DNA of 64,000 nucleotides, taken from contig NZ_LKAJ02000001.1 of assembly GCF_001431295.2 (NCBI RefSeq), positions 744,001-808,000 on the forward strand, in the 5' to 3' direction. The stretch is from Candidatus Berkiella aquae. GTDB taxonomy: Bacteria > Pseudomonadota > Gammaproteobacteria > Berkiellales > Berkiellaceae. Positions within the stretch are counted from its first letter, which is position 1, and the number at the start of each line of letters is the position of its first letter. Below the pieces are notes generated by a model. That model saw only the letters and a program-made list of their open reading frames with translations, searched no databases and was not told the DNA's origin. A program made the position numbers and the translations under genes. Shown here in pieces: positions 54,786 through 64,000 of this stretch.

Positions 54786-56726
54786 ATGTTAAGTATGATT
54801 ACAGGTTTTTGGTCCAAAAAAGCGGTTACATTAACACCTAAGCAAGAAGTAGCATCAATCGAAAAGCAAATAAAAGCACTTGAAGCTAAGATTGATCTTA
54901 AAAAACCTTTTGAAGGAAAAGCTCGAAGATTGTCTAAAATAATTGGTGGCACCGCCATAGGAGCTAGCGCTGGAACTGCTACGGGTATGTTTTTTTTCTC
55001 TACCACACTCATACCTGTGTTGGGTGTCTCTGCAATTGGTGCGTTTGGTGCAATGGCGCTTGTACGTTATTTTAACGGGGGGTTGAGCTTAATTGACGAG
55101 AATAGAATTACTTTTGAAAAAATTAATACTCATACAAAAGAATTAGTGGAAGCAAAAATTGATGTTATAGATAAAGCAAAAAATGGCGATATTTGTGATT
55201 TCGTGTTCAATTATAAGCATTCGTCTGAATTGAAGACAAAGGACTCCAAAGAAAGAAAAAAAGAACGAGGCACAAACGATCTAGTTCAAGAAAACAAAAA
55301 AACATTAAAAGATGATGAAGCCATTATTCCAGTGAAAATGGATAGAAAGAAGCTCTCTTCATTAATGGCTGTGTTACAGAGAAAGGTTTCTAGAGGTGCA
55401 AATTTTACTCTAAGAAAAATTGATATCAGTGATGCTTCTTTAACTGACAGAAAACTTGACGAATTATTGGCAGCAGGGTTAGGGGCGTTTAATACTGAAA
55501 GCTTAATTTTAGGAAGCAATGCTTTGACCGATGAGGGCGTTGAATTTCTCAAGAAATGTATAGTTGATGAAAATGACTCTTTTCAAAATTTAAAAAAATT
55601 AAGTTTGCAAGGAAATAAGTTAACGCATGCTTGCTTGCCGCATCTTTTGGCGATAGTTCAGCATTTAAATCTGCAAAAATTAGTTTTATCAAATAACCCA
55701 TCATTGGCTAGTCATTTAAATGAAAGAGAAAAACCCATCCCAGGCACTGAAGCGCCAATGGCTGAATTTTTAAGACAAACACCTTCTAAAATGTCTAGCT
55801 TAAGAAAGCTGAAGCTTAGTAATACCGGATTGCAGGCAGCACATGCTCAAGCCATTGGAAATGTATTGCGAAAATCTGCTTTGCTTCAATCGTTAGATAT
55901 ACAACGTAACAAAGGTGTTACCTATAGAAGCATCGCTGATTCTGTCAAAGGGCAAGGCTTAGAAAAAGCGGTTTCTTTAGAAGAAATGCATAGTGACCAT
56001 GACACAGTGTTAAATGCCGCAAGGATATTGAGAAAGCGTGACGCTGCTTTTAAAGGCTGTACTGATGATAAATTAGATGAGACGCCATGGGCTCTTCATC
56101 TTATTAACTACAAAATGGAGCATAAAAAATTACCCTCGACAGCAGCAAAATATTTGAGTAAAACTGCTTTTAGCGTAAATACCATTCAACAAATTATTGA
56201 AACTATCCAAGATGCAAGAACACAGCATTTAGGCATAAAGGAAGGAATGTCTATTGCTATCACACAGAGAGAGTTGATTGCTTATTATTCAAAGAATCTT
56301 CATGCACTATATAGAAAAGTACGAGCAGGGGATGCAAATGATGACGTTGAGAGTGAGCTTATTGATAATATCAGAGAAGTGAAAAAACCGAAGCAGCAGC
56401 GTCGTGTTTCATCAAGAAAAGAAAAAAATGAAATTAAAACGTCTGAAAAAACAAAGCGAAGTGCGCCACGTAAACCAGAGTCAAGAAGTCCTAAAGCAAA
56501 AATATTAGCACTTCCTGCTCTCAAAAAAGTAGACACACAAGATACAAAAGTTCCTGTTGTGGTAACACCATCGCAGCCTAAGGTATTGCCCCAATTTAAT
56601 GCTGCAAAAAATGCAAGTTTACGAGCTGAAATAGAAAAAAACTTGTCTGCTTATTCATTATCTAGGAATCCTCAATTGAATAAGAAAACGCCACCTAATC
56701 AAAAAACCACTCGATTTAGAGTATAG
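54786..56726 (+). CDS. Membrane-hairpin protein with leucine-rich repeats
   Basis: 646 residues. A short N-terminal coiled coil is followed by a hydrophobic hairpin (about 53-95; FFFSTTLIPVLGVSAIGAFG). Leucine-rich repeats of the RNase-inhibitor type run from about 210 to 390 (NLKKLSLQGNKLTHACLPHL, SLRKLKLSNTGLQAAHAQAI). The C-terminal 150 residues are Lys/Ser/Pro-rich and probably disordered. No signal peptide. It lies 36 bases after the J-domain gene and 48 before the giant gene, so the three may be one operon. Function unknown; the domain mix fits an effector. Confidence 0.78.
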   Translation: MLSMITGFWSKKAVTLTPKQEVASIEKQIKALEAKIDLKKPFEGKARRLSKIIGGTAIGASAGTATGMFFFSTTLIPVLGVSAIGAFGAMALVRYFNGGLSLIDENRITFEKINTHTKELVEAKIDVIDKAKNGDICDFVFNYKHSSELKTKDSKERKKERGTNDLVQENKKTLKDDEAIIPVKMDRKKLSSLMAVLQRKVSRGANFTLRKIDISDASLTDRKLDELLAAGLGAFNTESLILGSNALTDEGVEFLKKCIVDENDSFQNLKKLSLQGNKLTHACLPHLLAIVQHLNLQKLVLSNNPSLASHLNEREKPIPGTEAPMAEFLRQTPSKMSSLRKLKLSNTGLQAAHAQAIGNVLRKSALLQSLDIQRNKGVTYRSIADSVKGQGLEKAVSLEEMHSDHDTVLNAARILRKRDAAFKGCTDDKLDETPWALHLINYKMEHKKLPSTAAKYLSKTAFSVNTIQQIIETIQDARTQHLGIKEGMSIAITQRELIAYYSKNLHALYRKVRAGDANDDVESELIDNIREVKKPKQQRRVSSRKEKNEIKTSEKTKRSAPRKPESRSPKAKILALPALKKVDTQDTKVPVVVTPSQPKVLPQFNAAKNASLRAEIEKNLSAYSLSRNPQLNKKTPPNQKTTRFRV

Positions 56727-56774
56727 CAGCATAATTAGTAATAAAATTGAATATAAAGCAGGGAAGAAGTCGTA

Positions 56775-59700
56775 ATGAGTAGAGCTAAAGAAAAAAACCC
56801 ATTGCAAAAAAAAAAGAAGTAAAAGAGAAGAAAGTTTCTTTACTTGAGTTGGCGAAAGAGAAGAAATGGCAGAAAATTTTAAAATCCTTGCCCAAAGTTG
56901 GCAAGGATGCCTTTCTTGAAAAAGATAGGCGGCAGAAGCATTTTCTTGACTATGCCGATGCCGCGTTTAAGAAAAAAATCCTCTCTGCTTTAGATAATGC
57001 CCAAGAGCAACAAGATTGTTTGCAAAAAAAGCAGATGGTGCTTGAGTCTGCATTAAAGCAAGAACATTTTGCTCAATTTGATAAAAAAAATAACCTCGTT
57101 GAAAATTGCATACTCTCTTATTTGCTTGAGCAAGGCATTGAATCCTTCAAGGTTTTATCAAAGATCAACTTAACGTTACGCTCACCGGTTCCTGGATGCC
57201 CCAAAGCACTGAGTTTCTACGATTATTATCAACAACGTTATCATTCTCAATTTTGGCAATATTTAGTTGATAATATTGATGAGCTGAAGATTGATGATCT
57301 CGATGAATTGCGTTTAGTACCCGATCTTATTGTCACTAATGCCCCACTTGCTGATATTGATGTTGTTTTGGAAAAAGGGCGCGTTTGGATAGGGTCACAA
57401 ATTTTAAGCATCAGTCAATTCAAAAGCTATATCAATTCGTTTCCTAATAGAACACTTAAAACGAAAATACTCACAACAGCAAATTTGTTTGAGAGTATGC
57501 ATGCTCGAACGCAGGTGCAAAAGCTTCTTGATAAACCACATTATACCCATGTCTACAACGAAAAAGGTAATACGGTTCTTCATGAACTAGCGGAAGCGGG
57601 TTATGAAAAAGAGTGCATCAAATTACTTTCACGCGAGAAAACTAAAGAACCAAAATATAATGCACATTTAGAGAGCATTTGGCATATTGCTGTTAGAAAT
57701 AATTTAAATCAATTACTAACATTTTTACTTGAAACGCAAAAAAATAATATAGATTGCTTAAATGCCAATAATTTATCGCCGTGGGGATTGGCGATTATGC
57801 TTGACAATAGTGAAATGGCAACGCTTTTAAAAGATAAAGGTGCAAATACGGCTTTATTTATCAACGAACAAGGCCAAACCGTGCTTCATAGTGCGGTTGT
57901 CTCGGGTGATGATGAGCTGCTTAATCGTTGCTATGACTGTGCTACAGCAATTGATGTTGTTGATCTGAATGGTTACACACCACTGTACTATGCTTGTTTG
58001 AAAGAAGATAAAGAATTATATCAATTTTTGAAGAAATTCCCTGGCGCAAAACGAGCAGAAGAAATCGATTTTTTTAACGCTATTACTAAAGGTGACATAA
58101 AAGCCTTACAATCTTTGCTGTCCCAAGGCGTTAATCCTCATCTCAACAACAACCTAAAGCGAAGCGGGCTAGATGTTGCCCTTATTTATCAGCGCAAAGA
58201 GATAGCAGCGAAACTTAAAAAGCTGGGTGTTAAAAAGAATCTTACTGAAACTAAAATCAAACACATTCGCCAAGGATTGAATGCCTCTCCACACGCTATA
58301 GAATTCAATTACGATCTAAACCTTAAAAAAACACGTAAAGGGATAGAGTTAGTCATCAGCGAGTTGAATGCTCTTTGCCATCAGAACCATCAAGACATTA
58401 TTTCTCCTTGGGCAAATACAGCTTCTATTCACGATTTGGGTAAATGGAAGATTATTCGTCAAAGTGATTCTTGCCATGTTATTTTAATGAATCCTAATAA
58501 TCCACAGCAACCTGATATGGTGTGTGTGCTGTCAGTCAATGGAGATATTAATTTAACCTTTGCAAATTTGCCTAATGCCCGTGTCAATTTCTCAACCTAT
58601 GCTAATTTTGCTGCTGAATCGTTGGCATGTATTAAGCAATGCCGTGTTAACGCAAAAAAAATTATTACAGCAAAGCAGTGTAAATTTTTAAATGGGGCTT
58701 CTTTAAAACTTGCGGCTGAAGATGTCGTTTTAGAGGGGATGCTCTCTTTTAAAGAGGTTGAAGTCGATGCTAAAAATGAATTTAAGCAATCAGCGAATTT
58801 CGTGACTGAAAAGCTTGAAGTTCAATCAAAAACATTGAACTTACATGGTCAAACTGTGGCTTCAAAAATGTTTTCGTTTGAAGCCAAAGGAACATTTAAT
58901 CATTTTGGACAATTGATTGCTGGGCATCAGGGCAACGTTAAAGCACTAAGCATTCAGTTGGCGCGCAACAGTGTTATTGTTATTCAGCAAGGATCATTGA
59001 AACTGTATGGCGAAGCACGAATTAATAATTTAGGTGCGCTTATTGGTGATCAAGTCAGTTTAAAATCGAATGTGATTATTACTAATAATATTGGTGCAAT
59101 GGTAAAAGGCTTACATTGTCGCTTTCATGCACCACAAGTAAATCAAGCGGGATTTTTATTAACCGGGCAAAAAACAACACTCTCTCCTGTTGATTGGGTT
59201 TTAAACGGTTTGCATGCTGGGGTGAATTTATTAGAATTGTGCTCTTACATCCCTGCGCCTAATGCGATTGCTTTGCGTGGTTATTTATTGTTAGGCAAAA
59301 CACTGTATCGAGGTGGCGAATTACTCAATAGAGGTATAAACGGAGAAGAGATCCAAAATATAGAGCTGGTAAGCCTTATTTTAGATAATATCGTACCTTC
59401 TATAGGATTTATGAGTTCTAGTGACGAAAAGGCCACATTACTGGTTAATCTTTCATATCAATTTTATGGCGCTTTATATTCTGAAGAAGAATTCATTTAT
59501 AAAAGTTTAGAGCTTATTGAGACCTTAACAAGAGCCGTTAGTGTTTATTCTGGCGGCCTCCTCTCTGCTGAAAGTGCAGAATGGTTACAAACTGCTGCGA
59601 AAATCATTAATGGCTCTCGTTATGCCCTCAGAATTGCTGATGCATCCATTGCTGCGTATCAGGCATGGTATGAGGAAGACGAAGATGCACTCGAAAGAGC

Positions 59701-62700
59701 ACAAGCGCATCTGGGTGCAGTCAGCGAAGCCATTTTTCGTGAAGCGCTTTATAAGTTGGCACCTTCAGAGCTATTAGGTTCTAATTTAGCGGTAAAGCCG
59801 ATCGATATCATTCATTTTATCTTAAATCAAGGGCATAACTCCGATCAGTATCTGCAATCTATTGTGTATGGTGCATTACATGCTGCACAACGAGCAGGTG
59901 TCATTGAGCCTGAATTTCAAAATGATTTGCAAGTAGGTGCAAGATTCTTGTTCAGGATGAAGCATTGGCAAACGTTGTTTAAGGATTTTCAAGAAGATAG
60001 ATTAAGCACGCATGCCGTCGTTAATGAGGCATTAAATAGCTTAATGGTTATTTTAAGCTCAGACAGAACTCGTGCATTCTTAAACAAAGCTGATGAACCA
60101 AAAGATGTTCTTCAAATGGGCTCAGAGGTTGAGCAGGAAGTTGCAATATTACTGGTTGAAGAACCTCTTACTGATATGACGCCAATCGTGACAGAGGCTT
60201 CTGTCGTTGAACCAGCGCGGCAGCTAACAAGTGAAGATACCATTGAAAAAATTAATGCTGATGTTGAACAATATAAGCACGTAATCCCTGAACATCCAAA
60301 ACAAGTGCTTACACTTGATATCGATGAAATCACAGAAAAAAATGTAGAATCACTTCCATCAACTGCGTCTAAGGATGATGTCTCGATCACGCTTTTAAAG
60401 TCATTATTTGAGGTTCAAAAAGCGTTAAATGGTGAATACGCTGCGAACGGTTATCTTGGTATATTTGCCGGTGCTCTTCATAATGAAGGCATTATAGAAG
60501 TCACTGGTGATATCGGCCTGAATGTTAGCAATAATGGTACAAATAATGGATCGATAAAAGCAACACGATCAATAGGGCTGTATGGCAGCGATATTCCTAA
60601 TCGCACTCAAGAAGGAGCGATCTTAAGCCAAAAAATTGCAGCAACCATTAATACGCATTTTACTAATTTTGAATCCGGTACCATTGATGCGGGAGAAGCA
60701 ATTTATCTTACTTGCATCGGGTTAATTGAAAATTTTGGTGAAATAAAAGCTTTGAGAAGGATCAATACCACTGCAAGTCGTATAATCAAAAATCATCAAA
60801 GCGGACGCATTATTTCTAAAAAAGACGTTAAGTTACTTTGCGATTTGCTAGCAAAAAATGAAGGGATTATTGTTGGTGAAGAAGTCCATTTTGAAGGTAA
60901 AGGCAAGCAAGTACTGAATGCCGGAACGATTCTTGGTGTTGAAAAAATACGGCTGATTTCTGAGAAGTTGGTCACCAACACAAAAGGCGGAAAGCTTGTT
61001 TCTAAGCGGGTGAATTTTGAAGCCTCTGAAATCAGTAAAGAAGGGACTGTTCAAGCAGAAATGGTTAAAACCCAGAATGTTGACGGTTCTAGTGCTGATA
61101 AAGTTTCATGGCGCAAAGATGAAGAAGATAGCCTTGGGGTGGTTGCTTTAAGGGCTGAGAGTTATGCCATCGATAAGGATGCTTTTAATAAAACTCAAGT
61201 CTTAGACGTAACCTTAAAAGAACACCAGTTATTGCAAGAGTCTTTATTTGAGATTAGCCCGGATTTCTCTAACATTTTACAACTCCATTTAGAGCATAGC
61301 GACAAGCTAATTCCCATTTGGCAACTGCCCAAAATGCAAAGTAGTGCCACCCTCATATTAGATGCGCCTGGGGCAAAATTGTCCTCGGTGGGTACGCACA
61401 ATGCTTATGATAGTGCACTTTATTTTATCGGCGATAAATTTGAATTTTCAGCCGATCTAACCACTTTTTCCAGTTTAGCACTTTTTGATGTTCGACAAAT
61501 TCAAGGACTGGGTGCAACGAGTGTTTTGGATTTAAAAACGGATGGGTTATTGCAAGCTGACAGTATGGTGAATCAAGGATATATCCATTCAGATGGCATT
61601 CTTTCATGGAATGTCGATTCTCTACAAAACGACGCCCAGCTTGCGTATACAACGGAATATTTCACTTACTCTAAGCATAATCCTGAATTGCAAGCCTGCC
61701 CAACAATCAGTGTCGTAGAGAATTCTGGTACTGTGTCTGCTTTAGGGCATCAAGGATATGTGGGTAATTTTACGCAGCTTGGTGGAACATTCAAATCGGG
61801 TTTAGAGGGGAACCACGTTTATTTTGCTAATAGCGTCCAAGAGGCAATCTTAACCCAACATGGTGAAAATCCAACAGGCATTTTGCATGATGCAGGACAG
61901 AATTGGTACATCAAACCTGTATGGCGTAATGCTGAAGTCAGTAGCACAGGGCAAAACATCTTTATTGGTTCTGGCACCATGCATGTTGGCGGATTATCAT
62001 TTTGGGGCGATGAATTTGGTTACTTAGTACCGCAAGGGGGATTGCTTTGGTCAGAAAAATCACAGCGATACGAAATTGATCAAATCTTTAGCTTGAAAAA
62101 GCATGGTAAAGTTAACGGTGTGATGCATGAACATGAAATCGGATATGTTCCTGTTCAAAACGATCTTTCTTCTAATAGCGGAAACTTAGTTGTTGCTGCG
62201 CCTGAAGGTAGCATTCATTTAGCCAATGTCGTGATAAGTTCAGCGGGTAGTACAACGTTAGCAGCAAAAGATGAAGTATCAATTGATGGTATAACGCTCG
62301 ATAAACATAGCGCTTATGCCTATAAAAATAGCTCACTCTTTCGCACAAAATCGGTAAAATCTTCTACTGAAGAAAAGATTGTTTATAGCAGTTTTATTTT
62401 TACCGGTGGCGAGCTCATTATACGGTGCCAAGATTTCTCCCTGGGTGCAGTGCAAGGTGCTATTGGTAGTGCAGATATTGTCGCCTATAAAACCACGTTG
62501 AGTGGCTTACAACAAACGTATGATAATACGACAATTACCCGAGAATTCTCAATAACATCCCCGGGAAGTGATTTGGTTTCAGTTCTGAAAAGCCATAATG
62601 CCAAGGCAATATTTGCTGGGATTATGGGTGCTTGCGGATGGGATCAGCAAGAACTAGAGAATTTGCTCCATGCAAAAAGTATTACCGAAATACCTAAGCC

Positions 62701-64000
62701 ATTGTTAAATACGGCTCGTAATGCATGGAATATTTCTGCGCTGGTTGCTTATGCTTGTGCGGAATATGGTGATTCCCCGGCTGATTTTGTCGGGACTTTC
62801 ACCGATCAGATGGGTTTAACGTATGTTGATGGTGATGCTAAACGTCACTTTAACCCTAGATTTAGCATACACTCTTCGAAGACAATACAAGAAACTCAGA
62901 AAACACAAACGATTTCAACCGAACTCTTTGTTGGCGGAACTTTTAGGCTATCTGGTAATGAGCTGCATTTATTGGATGGTGCGATGGTTGACGCTGAAGA
63001 TTTACGTATTTTTCTCCTTGAAGGAATCAATGCAACAAAAGCGACCAATACCTCTTCTAGTGCGAGTAAAACAACCAAACATAGTATAGGAATTAATTTA
63101 GCTAACCCTAAAGATCTCAGTGTCAGCGCAAGCAAAGGGACCCGGGTAGAGCATGTTACTGAAACTTCCTTGGCTAAATTGCATGCGCGAAATACGGCTG
63201 AAATTGATGCGGGTGATCATATAAAAGGAGATTTATTAATCGAGGGGGAAAAAGGCGGAAAGGTTGTAGCAGAAGAGATGAGCTTTTCAACGTCACAGCA
63301 TACCAAAACGCTAACGAGCCATTCCAAAGGTGGAACGGTTAGCACTGCGGTTACGGTGAGTGGTCATTATCGAAGCGATAGGGAGAGTGAAAGAACAACG
63401 GTTGAAAAAGCGGGTATTATATTGCCTGGCGGTGAAGTATCAGCAAATACGATTCATCTTGAAAATGGCTCAAAAATTGAAACAAGTCACTTATCTCGAG
63501 TTAATGCTCAAGAAGGTTTGCCTAGCGTAACAGGAACTACCGCAACCGATCATCATTCACAGCAACACAAAAGTGCATCACTTAATCTTTCGTTAAATGG
63601 TAAACCCAGTGGCGATCTTGAATATTCAAGCGACGCGGTAGAAACAGTGCATCGACCGACAGTTTTAGCTGATAATGTAGGTCCGCAGGATTTGCCGGGT
63701 ATTAATACAGAGGCCGAGAAGGAGACCGAAATAACTCACCAGCATCGTCATGGTGTCGCGGTAGCGGGTTTTGTTCCAGATAAAGAGAAAATTCAAAGTG
63801 ATCTGGCGGTAATGAAAAAAGCAGTCAGCAAAGGGTTACATTGGATGTTTAAACCTAACCCAGTTCAACCTTTAGCACAAACCGTGTCAGCGTTATCTAC
63901 GGATGAACCTTTAGCACAAACGGTAACTGAGTTAGCTACGGATGAATCTTTAGTACAAGCAAGAAAGAACTTGCCTGCTGAAGAATCTCTCTCTATTGAT
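56775..64000 (+). CDS. Giant ankyrin plus filamentous-haemagglutinin-like protein, frame change at codon 15, incomplete at window end
   Basis: ATG 56775 (AGGGAAG eight bases upstream) reads MSRAKEKNPLQKKKK and hits TAA at 56820. The -1 frame is then open without a stop from 56789 to the end of the window, about 2395 codons. Its first in-frame ATG is 57035, with no ribosome site, so I treat both parts as one gene joined at the A run. Ankyrin repeats occupy about residues 250-490 (for example GYTPLYYACLKEDKELYQFL). From about 600 on there are short beta-helix repeats rich in Asn/Gly with N-G-x-I and N-x-G-x-I patterns, as in FhaB/CdiA-type proteins. The C terminus is beyond the window. No Sec signal or TpsB partner is seen. 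Confidence 0.75.
56806..56815 (+). other. Ten-A tract / A AAA AAG slippery site
   Basis: Ten A followed by G, containing the dnaX-type heptamer A AAA AAG in the right register (codons AAA AAA AAG), with a TAA one codon later. A -1 slip here, one added A, or two lost A joins ATG 56775 to the long frame. Confidence 0.7.
63869..63975 (+). repeat. 39-base in-frame tandem repeat
   Basis: Two full units (PLAQTVSALSTDE and PLAQTVTELATDE) and part of a third (SLVQAR...) in the giant gene, period 39 bases. It may continue past the window. Confidence 0.8.

Noticed and set aside
60112..61652. Minus-strand frames opposite the giant gene
   Set aside because: They mirror its codon usage on the opposite strand and have no ribosome sites or family matches.
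62823..63089. 88-codon frame inside the giant gene
   Set aside because: It lies in a different frame within a continuous 2395-codon frame and has no ribosome site; it is a shadow.
1..64000. tRNA, rRNA and integrase genes
   Set aside because: I looked for cloverleaf ends (GGTTCGA, CCA), rRNA-like blocks and tyrosine recombinase or transposase motifs and saw none; a covariance search could still find a missed small RNA.

Overview
The window looks like the chromosome of an intracellular gammaproteobacterium, most likely a member of the Legionellales (Coxiella/Legionella/'Candidatus Berkiella'-like). The basis is a gammaproteobacterial nuo operon beside an ATP/ADP translocase of the parasite type (tlc), and a long run of proteins with eukaryotic-like domains: ankyrin repeats, protein kinase, RhoGAP, PPP phosphatase, J domain, leucine-rich repeats. 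The species is an inference. No rRNA, tRNA or secretion-system gene is visible.

Layout. 1-6.7 kb: the 3' end of a complex I operon (nuoH partial, nuoIJKLMN) closed by a hairpin terminator. 6.8-16.3 kb: mixed cell functions: an unknown gene, a yiaV/yiaW membrane-fusion pair, a Ca2+/H+ antiporter, an OprP-like porin, two small paralogous Cys-containing secreted proteins, tlc, a TetR regulator with a dyad operator, and a Ser/Thr kinase. 16.3-25.6 kb: a 1621-residue surface protein with two vWA-VCBS units, a cluster of DNA dyads, a 917-residue ankyrin protein with a candidate cysteine-protease centre, an M15 peptidase and a mazEF module. 25.8-29.7 kb: a complete aapJQMP amino-acid ABC transporter operon with overlapping genes.

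29.8-64 kb is an accessory, AT-rich island of large effector- or toxin-like genes. It holds a 1318-residue ankyrin-like protein; an 1896-residue protein with OTU/papain-like N-terminal motifs, ankyrin repeats and a toxin-like C terminus, followed by a likely immunity gene and two small peptides with microcin-like leaders; a coiled-coil membrane protein; a methyltransferase/kinase pair; a periplasmic endonuclease; a RhoGAP protein; a PPP phosphatase fused to an NlpC/P60-like domain; a degenerate SDR; an ankyrin protein ending in a J domain; a membrane/LRR protein; and a giant ankyrin plus filamentous-haemagglutinin-like gene that runs off the window. The last gene is interrupted after 15 codons by a change of frame at a run of ten A that contains the dnaX-type slippery heptamer A AAA AAG.

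How it fits together: complex I, the ADP/ATP translocase and the amino-acid importer point to a cell that respires but can also draw ATP and amino acids from a host. The island encodes proteins suited to manipulating eukaryotic small GTPases, phosphorylation, ubiquitin and chaperones, or to attacking competitors. A family of GC-rich hairpin repeats is scattered between the accessory genes (about 7.9, 41.1, 47.4 and 53.1 kb).
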